A stretch of DNA of 64,000 bases from Plesiomonas sp051652165 (GTDB taxonomy: Bacteria > Pseudomonadota > Gammaproteobacteria > Enterobacterales > CAMTGL01): NCBI RefSeq assembly GCF_051652165.1, contig NZ_JBOFTR010000007.1:62001-126000 (forward strand), in the 5' to 3' direction. Positions 50,795 to 59,649 of the stretch are shown here, one piece after another. The translations under genes and the position numbers were made by a program. Positions within the stretch are counted from its first letter, which is position 1; each line of letters starts with the position of its first letter. The notes below the pieces were generated by a model, which ran no database searches, was not told where the DNA came from, and was given only the letters and a program-made list of their open reading frames with translations.

Positions 50795-53482
50795 TTATTT
50801 GCTGCTGGTTGTCTCGATGCGGCTGGTGCGTTTTCCGTCAGTGCTGACGCTACGAACTTGAACATCACCACTTACGGCCGGTTTTGCTTTTGCATCATAA
50901 CGCTGCCATGTTGTGCCGTTGTCAGTTGAGAACTCAACAGCAACACCCGGCAGTGCGGTGTTGGTTTCTAGAACACCGTTGACAATGACCGCACCCGGTA
51001 CTGGCAGACGGTAGTGAATACCTGCGCTATCGAGTTTTGCCAGCTCACGTTGGCCGACGATATTGGCAAAGCGTGTCCAATCTTTATTCAAGGCACGTTT
51101 GTTCACAAACTGCGTTTCACCGCCTTTAAACTCACGTCCGGCAACATAATCGAGTTCCCAATCAGCCTGATGCCATGCACGCTCAGCCAGCGGCAGAAGG
51201 CGAGGGTAGATCATGTACTCCATGTTCTCGTCGGTACGGATGCTTTCGCTCCAGAACTGACCCTGAACACCGGTAGCGCCGCCCCATTTCTTATCGCTTT
51301 TTGCGGTAAAGGCATTGCCATCACGGTCAACCGATGTTTCCGCATTTTGCGGTAGATTGTTTGGTGCGAAGGCAAAGATTTTGCGCTCATCACTAAAACG
51401 GGTTGCCCAGTAGTAACCGCTCTCTTTCGGGTTAACTTCATACGGCATATCGAAATAGACATAATCTGGGTTCGATACAATAAACTCGTATCCTTTATTT
51501 ACCCAATCATTTGCTGAGTCAAAACCACCCCAGTACAGGGTATCCCAGAAGTTGACACCGGTTTTCTTAGTGGCAAAGGCTTTCGCGCTTTCGGCATCTT
51601 TCAAACCATCTTGCCATGCCATCATCTTGCCGATGCCATGCTTATTAACTATCTTGCTGACTTCCAGCGCAAACTGGCTTGGTAAATGTTCAAAATCAGA
51701 GACTTTGCCATCAGCAATCATCTTCTGACAAACCGGTGATTTTGCCCACGGCTTATCTTCTTTGCTTTGGTCAATCGTGCCACGCCAGTCAACTTTATCG
51801 GCGGCATTAATATCTTGGAAACCGCCCCCTAAGTGGATGTTTTTCGCTTCATCACCACCAAAATGCCATGTTTGCAGTGGCTGACCGGCGGCTTGATGCA
51901 TTGCTGCAACTTCACCAATCACTTTATCCACAAAGTTTTGTGAAGAGTCTAAGCACGGGTTGAGGTAGCTAGTACGGTCATAGAACTGAACTGACACTGT
52001 TTTTGAGGTGTCTTGCGGATCAAGCAGGCGATACTGATTCGCTTCGGCTTCTTTTCCTTCCGCCATCAGTTTTTTATAGCGAGCTTCCATTGAGACTACC
52101 GCAGCACGGGCGTGTGCAGGCATATCCAGTTCAGGGATCACTTCGATATTACGTGCCTGTGCGTACTTAATGATATCGATATAATCTTGCTTGCTATAGT
52201 GGCCACTGCCCAAATTGTTGCTGTCAGGGCCAGAGCCTAATTGTGGCAGCAAGCACTGTGTTTCGCTCAAATCATGACAACGTTTACCACCGATATCAGT
52301 CAGCTCAGGCAGGCCTGGGATCTCTAAACGCCAGCCTTCATCATCACTCAAATGGAAGTGGAATTTATTTAGCTTATACGCTGCCATTTGATCTAGCAGG
52401 CGTAAAATGGCCTCTTTGGTATGGAAGTTACGGCCAACATCAGCGTGCATACCACGGTGTTCAAAACGCGGGACATCTTTTACCGCAACGGTAGCAATTT
52501 TTTTATCACCTGACATTGGAATCAGTGAGATCATCGATTGCAAACCATAGAATGCGCCTGCAGGATCAATACCGATAATGGTTGCACCTTTTGGTGTGAT
52601 ATCGAGTGTATATGCTCCAGCCTTTTGCCATTTTCCTTTAAATGCGTCTTTGTTGATACTGACATTAATGGGAAAAGCGTGTTGTGTGCCTTGGTTTTCT
52701 ACTTTAACACCTAGTTGGGTAAAACGTGCCGCAACTGCGTCAATTGTTGCTTTTGGCAAAGCAAGGGTATCAAGCGTAATGCCATTAGAAAGATCAACAT
52801 CAGCTTTACCTACGGTCACTTGTACCGGTGTTGGCAGAATTTGTCCGCGCAGCTGTTGTGCTGGCAATATTGCAGTATCTTGGTTTTTTGCAAAGCGGGT
52901 TTGTGTGTTCATCAAAATGTTATTGTCTGCACCGATACGCTTCCAGTTATCACCAGTAATAGGCGCAGAGTAATCAGCTACATTTTCTGAATCAGTATTG
53001 CTAATTACTTTTGGTGTTGCATCACCTGATGTAACATACCAACGTGGCATGAAGTCAGTTTCAAACAACTGCCAGTATTCACCAATAATAGGTACTTCAA
53101 CCACTTCACCGGCTTGGAAACCATCAAACTTATCAGTAGGCTCTAGTTTATGCAGGTCACCAGTAACTTGAGTAATTTTGAACTGCTCATTTTGGACATC
53201 TAAAATCATTCGAATGCTGTGGAAATAAATAACCCAATCTTTTGAGTTAATTTCAGCACCGTTATTGGTCAAAGTAATAGACGCTTTATTACATGCTGCC
53301 CACTCAGCACCCAATGCACTACAATCAACACCATTTTCTGCACCATGGTTATCGAGCACTTGATATTTGACATTAAGTTGCGAGCCCATTTGGTTCACTA
53401 ACTGTTGATTATTAGCTGAATTTGATGCGCATCCAGTTAATGCAAATAGGGTCGCCGCAGCAATAGCAGATAGTTTTAACAC
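50795..53482 (-). CDS. chb: Chitobiase / beta-N-acetylhexosaminidase, lipoprotein (GH20)
   Basis: This 895-residue GH20 enzyme has lipobox LTGC (Cys18), so it is probably anchored to the outer membrane. Domain order is an N-terminal carbohydrate-binding-like domain (about 30-190), a GH20b domain (about 210-335), the catalytic barrel (about 340-780) with WHFGGDEAKNI giving catalytic Asp544-Glu545, and a C-terminal Ig-like domain. It matches chitobiases of Serratia (885 residues) and Vibrio. It splits chitobiose to GlcNAc, which NagE, encoded just upstream on the same strand, can import. Confidence 0.94.
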   Translation of the reverse strand: MLKLSAIAAATLFALTGCASNSANNQQLVNQMGSQLNVKYQVLDNHGAENGVDCSALGAEWAACNKASITLTNNGAEINSKDWVIYFHSIRMILDVQNEQFKITQVTGDLHKLEPTDKFDGFQAGEVVEVPIIGEYWQLFETDFMPRWYVTSGDATPKVISNTDSENVADYSAPITGDNWKRIGADNNILMNTQTRFAKNQDTAILPAQQLRGQILPTPVQVTVGKADVDLSNGITLDTLALPKATIDAVAARFTQLGVKVENQGTQHAFPINVSINKDAFKGKWQKAGAYTLDITPKGATIIGIDPAGAFYGLQSMISLIPMSGDKKIATVAVKDVPRFEHRGMHADVGRNFHTKEAILRLLDQMAAYKLNKFHFHLSDDEGWRLEIPGLPELTDIGGKRCHDLSETQCLLPQLGSGPDSNNLGSGHYSKQDYIDIIKYAQARNIEVIPELDMPAHARAAVVSMEARYKKLMAEGKEAEANQYRLLDPQDTSKTVSVQFYDRTSYLNPCLDSSQNFVDKVIGEVAAMHQAAGQPLQTWHFGGDEAKNIHLGGGFQDINAADKVDWRGTIDQSKEDKPWAKSPVCQKMIADGKVSDFEHLPSQFALEVSKIVNKHGIGKMMAWQDGLKDAESAKAFATKKTGVNFWDTLYWGGFDSANDWVNKGYEFIVSNPDYVYFDMPYEVNPKESGYYWATRFSDERKIFAFAPNNLPQNAETSVDRDGNAFTAKSDKKWGGATGVQGQFWSESIRTDENMEYMIYPRLLPLAERAWHQADWELDYVAGREFKGGETQFVNKRALNKDWTRFANIVGQRELAKLDSAGIHYRLPVPGAVIVNGVLETNTALPGVAVEFSTDNGTTWQRYDAKAKPAVSGDVQVRSVSTDGKRTSRIETTSSK

Positions 53483-53546
53483 GATAAAAACTCCTCAAAT
53501 TAACGCAAAGTTATCCCAAAAGCCTGAAAAAAGGGTAAGCAGGCTG

Positions 53547-53571
53547 TAAAACCCAGCCCGTAAGGGCTGGG
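53547..53571 (-). terminator. nagE terminator or attenuator before chb
   Basis: CCCAGCCC (53552-53559) pairs perfectly with GGGCTGGG (53564-53571) around four bases. On the minus strand TTTTA follows. It lies between nagE and chb, so chb expression depends either on read-through or on a promoter in the following 65 bases. Confidence 0.75.
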
Positions 53572-53599
53572 AATGTGAAAAGATAAGTGTGGAGAGGTA

Positions 53600-55102
53600 T
53601 TACGCTTTGGCGGTAGGAATACTGACGTGAGTCAAGTCTTCTGTTGCAGGAATACGTTTCATTTCAGTTGCAATAATTTCAGCTTGTGGGCCAAGAATTA
53701 CCTGTAAGTTCGTTTCACCAAGCTTTACAACACCTTTAGCACCTAACGCTTTTAATACACGCTCATCAGCAAGACTACGATCTTTCATTGTTAGGCGCAG
53801 ACGAGTAATACAAGCATCAACAGTTACCAAGTTTGCGTGGCCACCTAATGCTTTTAGGTACTTTTTCGCTAACTCATGGTTATCACTTGATACAACCTCA
53901 ACCAGTGAATCCTCTTCGTCATCTTCACGGCCTGGTGTTTTCAGGTTGAATTTAACGATAGCGAAACGGAACACAAAGTAGTAAATCGCTGAGAATGCAA
54001 AGCCTTGCAGGATTAGCATATACCACTGTGTTGCTAACGGATTACGTGAAGAGAGCACCATATCGACCAAGCCTGCACTGAAACCGAAACCAGCAATCCA
54101 ATGCATAGAGGCAGCGATAAAGACAGACACACCTGTTAAGAATGCATGGATAACATACAGTACAGGTGCAACGAACATGAAGGAGAACTCTAGCGGCTCA
54201 GTAACACCGGTAAAGAACGCAGCAAATGCCGCAGCCAACATAATAGAAGCAACTTTATCGCGGTTCTCAACTTTTGCAGTGTGGTAGATAGCAAGTGCAG
54301 CACCTGGCAAACCAAACATCATAATTGGGAAGAAGCCCGCTTGGTACATACCCGTGACACCTACAACAGCTTTACCTGCTTCAATAGATGCTTGGCCACC
54401 CAAGAAATTAGGAATATCGTTGATACCTGCCACATCGAACCAGAACACAGAGTTCAGCGCGTGGTGCAGACCTACAGGGATTAGCAGACGGTTGAAGAAT
54501 GCATAGATACCGGCACCTACAGGGCCCATACCTTGAATGCCTTCACCGAAGTTTACCAGACCGTTATAAATCACTGGCCAAACGTACATCAGCACAAAGG
54601 CAACAGCGATCATCAGGAATGAGGTTAAAATAGGGACTAAACGGCGGCCACTGAAGAAGGCTAATGCTTTGTGCAGCTCAACAGTGCTATAACGGTTATA
54701 CAACTCAGCAGAGATGATACCAACCAAAATACCGATGAATTGGTTGTTAATTTTACCAAATGCGGCAGGTACTTGATCCATCGGAATACCTTGGATCTGA
54801 GAAACTGCTGCAGGAGAGAGCAGAGTGGTTAACACCAAATAACCGACAAAGCCGGTCAGTGCAGCAGAACCATCTTTATCTTTAGACATACCGTAAGCAA
54901 CACCGACTGCGAACAGTACTGACATGTTGTCGATAATTGCCGAACCTGATTTGATGAAGAATGCTGCCAATGCACTATTGCCACCCCATGCAACAGGGTC
55001 AATCCAGTAACCCACTCCCATTAAAATGGCAGCGGCTGGCAATGTGGCAACAGGTACCATCAATGCGCGGCCTACTTTTTGAAAGTATCCTAAAATATTC
55101 AC
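53600..55102 (-). CDS. nagE: N-acetylglucosamine PTS permease, EIICB without EIIA
   Basis: This 500-residue protein has a EIIC membrane domain (about residues 1-390, NILGYFQKVGRALMVPVATLP at the start, FLTGVTEPLEFSFMFVAP-like region with the sugar-site Glu) and a EIIB domain with the phosphorylated Cys in VDACITRLRLTM. The E. coli protein (648 residues) carries a C-terminal EIIA domain; here the chain ends after EIIB. It must use EIIA-Glc (Crr) or another EIIA. The GTG at 55102 is the start: GGGGA lies seven bases before it and NILGYF fits the family. Confidence 0.93.
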   Translation of the reverse strand: MNILGYFQKVGRALMVPVATLPAAAILMGVGYWIDPVAWGGNSALAAFFIKSGSAIIDNMSVLFAVGVAYGMSKDKDGSAALTGFVGYLVLTTLLSPAAVSQIQGIPMDQVPAAFGKINNQFIGILVGIISAELYNRYSTVELHKALAFFSGRRLVPILTSFLMIAVAFVLMYVWPVIYNGLVNFGEGIQGMGPVGAGIYAFFNRLLIPVGLHHALNSVFWFDVAGINDIPNFLGGQASIEAGKAVVGVTGMYQAGFFPIMMFGLPGAALAIYHTAKVENRDKVASIMLAAAFAAFFTGVTEPLEFSFMFVAPVLYVIHAFLTGVSVFIAASMHWIAGFGFSAGLVDMVLSSRNPLATQWYMLILQGFAFSAIYYFVFRFAIVKFNLKTPGREDDEEDSLVEVVSSDNHELAKKYLKALGGHANLVTVDACITRLRLTMKDRSLADERVLKALGAKGVVKLGETNLQVILGPQAEIIATEMKRIPATEDLTHVSIPTAKA

Positions 55103-55275
55103 GTTGGTATCCCCTATTTCGGTTTCCAAACCAATAATATCTGTCGTCCAGATGTGTTGTTTTTTGTTAGCGATTCGATATGTAAACATGCATTTCAGTG
55201 TGTTTACTGTTGAATGCCACTTTCGACATCGCTTTTTATACCAATCTTCTACTAATGTATGACCGAGTGTAATAG

Positions 55276-55299
55276 TTTTATTTTGCCTCGCAAATTAAA
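55276..55299. promoter_or_regulatory. NagC-like operator 1
   Basis: TTTTATTTTGC-CTC-GCAAATTAAAA: a palindromic GC core flanked by T-rich and A-rich arms, close to E. coli NagC sites. Nearer to nagE than the second site. Confidence 0.55.
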
Positions 55300-55310
55300 A
55301 CCCCTTTGTT

Positions 55311-55326
55311 TGTGATCATAGTCACC
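55311..55326. promoter_or_regulatory. CRP-like site between nagE and nagB
   Basis: TGTGA-TCATAG-TCACC matches the CRP consensus in 9 of 10 positions, placed between the two NagC-like sites as in the E. coli nag region. Confidence 0.65.
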
Positions 55327-55395
55327 GAGGATGAGTGGTAAGTAGGCAATTTGCTAGCGAGATCATAAAACTTATTTTATCATTCAAAACATGCT

Positions 55396-55418
55396 CCAAT
55401 TTGCGATAAGCTCACACA
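55396..55418. promoter_or_regulatory. NagC-like operator 2
   Basis: CCAATTTGCGATAAGCTCAC carries the AATTTGCGATA half found in the E. coli nagB operator; the right half is degenerate. It lies about 50 bases before nagB. Confidence 0.45.
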
Positions 55419-55463
55419 ATAAATACGATTTTACTCAGTTTTAATCCGTTAAAGAGGTATATA

Positions 55464-56264
55464 ATGCGTTTGATTCCGCTTGCAACAGCTAAAGATGTTG
55501 GCCTTTGGTCTGCCCGTTACATTGCTGATCGCATTAATGCGTTTAAGCCGACGACCGAACGCCCATTTGTGTTAGGGCTACCTACCGGTGGAACACCATT
55601 GGCAACCTACAAACGTCTGATTGAGCTGTATCAAGCAGGTGAAGTGAGCTTTACCAATGTTGTTACCTTTAACATGGATGAATATGTAGGCTTACCGAGC
55701 CATCACCCGGAGAGCTATCACACATTCATGCACAGTAACTTTTTTAATCACATTGATATTAAACCAGAAAATATTAATTTACTCGATGGTAATGCTATTG
55801 ATGTTGATGCTGAATGCCGCCGTTATGAAGATAAGATCAAATCTTACGGTAAAATTAACCTGTTTATGGGCGGTGTAGGCAATGATGGCCATATTGCATT
55901 TAATGAGCCGGCATCCTCTCTTTCTTCACGTACGCGCATTAAAACACTGACTGAAGACACCCGTATTGCCAACTCCCGTTTCTTTAATGGCGATATGACT
56001 CAAGTACCAAAGTATTCACTTACTGTCGGGGTTGGTACACTGCTTGATTCAGAAGAGATTATGATTTTGGTCACCGGTCATGGTAAAGCACAGGCTTTAC
56101 ACGCCGCGGTAGAAGGTAGCGTAAACCATCTATGGACTATTTCAGCTCTACAATTGCATCCAAAATCAATGATGGTGTGTGATGAACCATCAACAATGGA
56201 GCTGAAAGTAAAAACGGTAAAATATTTCCGTGAGCTTGAAGCTGTGAATATCAAGCACTTGTAA
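55464..56264 (+). CDS. nagB: Glucosamine-6-phosphate deaminase
   Basis: This 266-residue enzyme has LGLPTGGTPLATYKRLIE, the NMDEYVGLP active-site loop with catalytic Asp, and GGVGNDGHIAFNEPASSL. It matches E. coli NagB in length and sequence. It converts glucosamine-6-phosphate to fructose-6-phosphate and ammonia, and the E. coli hexamer is activated by GlcNAc-6-P. AAAGAGG before the ATG supports the start. First gene of nagBACD; nagA follows after 31 bases. Confidence 0.97.
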   Translation: MRLIPLATAKDVGLWSARYIADRINAFKPTTERPFVLGLPTGGTPLATYKRLIELYQAGEVSFTNVVTFNMDEYVGLPSHHPESYHTFMHSNFFNHIDIKPENINLLDGNAIDVDAECRRYEDKIKSYGKINLFMGGVGNDGHIAFNEPASSLSSRTRIKTLTEDTRIANSRFFNGDMTQVPKYSLTVGVGTLLDSEEIMILVTGHGKAQALHAAVEGSVNHLWTISALQLHPKSMMVCDEPSTMELKVKTVKYFRELEAVNIKHL

Positions 56265-56295
56265 GAGCTAAAAATTCAACAAAGGTTATAAGCGC

Positions 56296-57435
56296 ATGAA
56301 ATACGCACTCATTAATTGCCGGATCTATACCGGCTACCATATTTTAGATAACCATGCAGCTGTCATTAATAACGGCATGATTGAAACTGTGTGCCCGATT
56401 GCTGAGTTGCCAGCAGGTATTGAAACTCACGATCTTGAAGGTGCAAACCTCAGCCCTGGGTTTATTGATCTACAACTGAACGGTTGTGGCGGCGTGATGC
56501 TCAATGATGATGTCTCTGAACAAACTATTGATATTATGCATCGTGCCAATCTCAAATCTGGCTGTACCAGCTTTTTGCCAACACTTATTACGACCAGTGA
56601 TGAAGAGATGAAGCAGTCTATTCAGGTGATGTGCAGCTATCTTGCCCAGCATCAGAATCAGGCATTGGGTTTGCATTTAGAAGGCCCATATTTGAATATC
56701 GCAAAAAAAGGTATTCACAGTACTGATTTTATCCGTCAGGCCGATGCGCAAATGGTGCAGTTTATTTGTGATAACGCAGATACCGTGACCAAGGTGACAT
56801 TAGCCCCTGAACTAGCACCGAAAACACTGATCAGCCAGTTGAATAATGCCGGTATTGTTGTTTCCGGTGGACACACCAATGCAACCTACGCAGAAGCGCG
56901 TGCAGGTTTTGATGCTGGTGTATCATTTACCACCCACCTGTTTAATGCCATGACCTCAATCACTGGCCGTGAGCCAGGTATGGTTGGCGCAATTTTAGAT
57001 ACGCCAGATGTCTATACCGGTATTATTGCTGATGGATTCCATGTTTCATGGTCAAATATCCGTTTAGCACACAAAATGAAAGGTGAAAAACTGGTTTTAG
57101 TCACTGATGCCACTGCACCAGCAGGAGCAAACATTGATCACTTTATTTTTGTGGGTAAAAAAGTATATTACCGTGATGGGAAGTGTATCGATGAAAATGG
57201 CACGCTAGGCGGGTCAGCACTGACTATGATTGAAGCTGTACAAAACTGTGTACAACACATCGGCATCGCACTTGATGAAGCACTGCGAATGGCTACGCTG
57301 TATCCGGCTCGGGCAATTCACGTTGAAGATCGTTTAGGTCAAATCAGCGCCGGAAAAGTGGCTAACCTTACCGTGTTTGATCGTGACTTTACAGTCAAGG
57401 CGACTATCGTCAACGGACACCTAGAACGGCACTAA
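56296..57435 (+). CDS. nagA: N-acetylglucosamine-6-phosphate deacetylase
   Basis: This 379-residue amidohydrolase has PGFIDLQLNGCGG (the metal-site strand, with Gln in place of His as in E. coli NagA), HLEGPYLN, SGGHTNATYAEA, HLFNAM and LVTDATAPAGA with the catalytic Asp. It removes acetate from GlcNAc-6-P and supplies NagB. nagC begins four bases after its stop, so the two are co-translated or nearly so. Confidence 0.97.
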   Translation: MKYALINCRIYTGYHILDNHAAVINNGMIETVCPIAELPAGIETHDLEGANLSPGFIDLQLNGCGGVMLNDDVSEQTIDIMHRANLKSGCTSFLPTLITTSDEEMKQSIQVMCSYLAQHQNQALGLHLEGPYLNIAKKGIHSTDFIRQADAQMVQFICDNADTVTKVTLAPELAPKTLISQLNNAGIVVSGGHTNATYAEARAGFDAGVSFTTHLFNAMTSITGREPGMVGAILDTPDVYTGIIADGFHVSWSNIRLAHKMKGEKLVLVTDATAPAGANIDHFIFVGKKVYYRDGKCIDENGTLGGSALTMIEAVQNCVQHIGIALDEALRMATLYPARAIHVEDRLGQISAGKVANLTVFDRDFTVKATIVNGHLERH

Positions 57436-57439
57436 TTTT

Positions 57440-58657
57440 ATGAGCACTGGCGGACAAATTGGCAATATAGATCTGGTTAAACAACTCAATAGCGCAGCGG
57501 TTTATCGTCTGATCGACCAACAAGGGCCGATTTCGCGTATTCAGGTTGCCGATCATAGCCAACTTGCTCCTGCCAGTGTGACAAAAATTACCCGTCAGTT
57601 ACTTGAACGTGGCTTGATCAAAGAAGTTGAGCAGCAGGCCTCAACAGGTGGTCGCCGTGCCATTTCTATTGTCACTGAAAATCGGCCTTTTCACTCTGTT
57701 GCTGTTCGCCTTGGACGTACTGATGCAACAATTGCATTATATGATTTGAGTGGTAGAACCTTAGTAGAAGAGCGTGCAGTATTACCTCAAGAGAGCCAAA
57801 TACAGTTACAAACGGATCTCTTTACGTTAATACAGGGCTTTATTAATACGCACCAGCGTAAAGTTCGCCAGCTTATTGCGGTTTCTGTTACGTTACCAGG
57901 CTTAGTTGATCCTGAAACGGGTGTGGTTGAATACATGCCACATGTCAGTATTACACATTGGCCATTAGCAGATGCCTTAACTCAGCATTTTGGCGTTAGC
58001 TGTTTTGTAGGAAATGATGTACGTAGTTTAGCCTTAGCCGAGCACTATTTTGGTGCAGGCCGAGATTGTGAGGACTCTATTCTCATTCGTCTACATCGTG
58101 GTACAGGCGCAGGTATTATTGTTCATGGGCAAATTTTTCTTGGTTATAATCGCAATGTTGGTGAAATAGGGCATATTCAAATAGATCCATTAGGAGCACA
58201 GTGCCATTGTGGTAATTTTGGCTGTTTAGAAACGGTTGCTGCTAACAGTGCAATAGAGCAACGAGCACATCAATTATTATCGGCAGGATATCCAAGTAAA
58301 TATCTTTCACTTGATGACACCCGTATTAATACTATTTGCCATGCAGCAAATAAAGGTGATTTACTCAGTGTTGAGCTAATAGAGCAAGTCGGGCGTAAAT
58401 TAGGACAAGCAATAGCAATTACGGTCAATTTATTTAATCCACAAAAAATTATTATTGCAGGTGAAATTACCGAAGCACAAAAAGTATTATTTCCCGCAAT
58501 CTTGAGTTGTATTCAAACACAATCACTTAAAGCATTTCGGCAAAAATTAGTGATCGTTGCTTCTGAGCTCTATGATAAACCAACAATTGGTGCATTTGCG
58601 CTGATTAAGCGTTCGATGCTTAACGGTATATTATTGCAGCGTTTACTTGACCAATAA
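57440..58657 (+). CDS. nagC: NagC, GlcNAc-6-P-responsive transcriptional repressor (ROK family)
   Basis: This 405-residue protein has an N-terminal winged helix-turn-helix (about residues 20-70, ISRIQVADHSQLAPASVTKITRQL) and a ROK domain with GRDCEDSILIRLHRGTGAG and the zinc motif CHCGNFGC. It closely follows E. coli NagC. It represses nagE and nagBACD until GlcNAc-6-P appears, and in E. coli also controls chb and glmUS; operators are predicted in the nagE-nagB region here. The Shine-Dalgarno is weak, fitting coupling to nagA. Confidence 0.96.
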   Translation: MSTGGQIGNIDLVKQLNSAAVYRLIDQQGPISRIQVADHSQLAPASVTKITRQLLERGLIKEVEQQASTGGRRAISIVTENRPFHSVAVRLGRTDATIALYDLSGRTLVEERAVLPQESQIQLQTDLFTLIQGFINTHQRKVRQLIAVSVTLPGLVDPETGVVEYMPHVSITHWPLADALTQHFGVSCFVGNDVRSLALAEHYFGAGRDCEDSILIRLHRGTGAGIIVHGQIFLGYNRNVGEIGHIQIDPLGAQCHCGNFGCLETVAANSAIEQRAHQLLSAGYPSKYLSLDDTRINTICHAANKGDLLSVELIEQVGRKLGQAIAITVNLFNPQKIIIAGEITEAQKVLFPAILSCIQTQSLKAFRQKLVIVASELYDKPTIGAFALIKRSMLNGILLQRLLDQ

Positions 58658-58782
58658 CTGATAAAGAGAAAATACTATTTATATATCACGTAAATAGAGT
58701 TCTTTCTCTATCGAGAGGCTCCGTGCATGGTACAATATAAGGCTACGTAATCACGCAGTCTTATAGCTGTGACGGAGATGGC

Positions 58783-59532
58783 ATGAAAAAAAGTGTGATC
58801 TGTGATATTGATGGTGTATTACTGCACGACAACACCGCAGTGCCCGGTGCAAAAGAGTTTTTAGCCCGTTTGATAGAGCACCAAACCCCATTGGTTATTT
58901 TAACTAATTACCCCGTTCAAACTGCACAGGATCTGGCTAATCGTTTTCATTCGGCTGATTTACATGTACCCGAAAGTGCTTTTTATACCGCAGGTATGGC
59001 CACAGCCGATTTTCTCAAGCGTCAAGAAGGGAAAAAAGCCTTTGTGATAGGTGAAGGGGCGTTGATCCACGAACTGTACAAAGCTGGATTTACCATTACT
59101 GATATCAACCCAGATTTTGTCATTGTAGGTGAAACGCGCTCTTATAATTGGGATATGATCCATAAAGCGGCATATTTTGTGGCTAACGGAGCGCGCTTTA
59201 TTGCTACCAATCCTGATACTCATGGGCCTAGCTATTCACCTGCGTGTGGTGCATTGTGTGCACCGATTGAAAAAATCACAGGCCGGAAACCCTTTTTTGT
59301 TGGTAAACCTAGCCCGTGGATTATTCGTGCCGCATTAAATAAAATCCAAGCCCACTCAGAAAATACACTGATTATTGGTGATAATTTGCGCACAGATATT
59401 TTAGCAGGATTTCAAGCTGGATTAGAGACTGTATTAGTCCTCTCTGGCGTATCAAAACGCGCGGATATTGAAACGATGCCATTTCGACCTAATCATATTT
59501 TTGATTCTGTTGCTGAAATTAATATCGTCTAA
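58783..59532 (+). CDS. nagD: NagD, HAD-family nucleotide/sugar phosphatase
   Basis: This 249-residue HAD phosphatase has motif I DIDGVLLHDN near the start, a C2-type cap domain, and motif IV IIGDNLRTDILAGFQAG. It prefers nucleoside monophosphates such as UMP in E. coli, so its tie to amino sugars is by position. GGAG lies six bases before the ATG. A 125-base gap after nagC includes a possible promoter (TACAATATAAGG near 58731), so it may be transcribed both from the nag operon and alone. Confidence 0.94.
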   Translation: MKKSVICDIDGVLLHDNTAVPGAKEFLARLIEHQTPLVILTNYPVQTAQDLANRFHSADLHVPESAFYTAGMATADFLKRQEGKKAFVIGEGALIHELYKAGFTITDINPDFVIVGETRSYNWDMIHKAAYFVANGARFIATNPDTHGPSYSPACGALCAPIEKITGRKPFFVGKPSPWIIRAALNKIQAHSENTLIIGDNLRTDILAGFQAGLETVLVLSGVSKRADIETMPFRPNHIFDSVAEINIV

Positions 59533-59617
59533 ATAGGATGTTTTACAGTATTAATGTTATTAGCAATAAAATATTGCCATAACATTTTGTACGAGTTTTC
59601 ACAGATTATTATGGATA

Positions 59618-59638
59618 GGTCAGCATAGCTGACCTTTT
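59618..59638 (+). terminator. Hairpin just before the antiporter start codon
   Basis: GGTCAG pairs perfectly with CTGACC around a five-base loop and is followed by TTTTG. It ends about 12 bases before the next ATG and immediately before its AAGGA. It may be a weak terminator after nagD, or a structure affecting translation of the antiporter. Confidence 0.5.
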
Positions 59639-59649
59639 GTAAGGATACA

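Larger units (their letters stand above)
55103..55463. promoter_or_regulatory. Divergent nagE-nagB control region
   Basis: This 361-base AT-rich region separates nagE from nagBACD. It contains a CRP-like site and two NagC-like sites (listed). In E. coli NagC loops DNA between operators at nagE and nagB and CRP activates both; the same logic is likely here. Confidence 0.7.
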
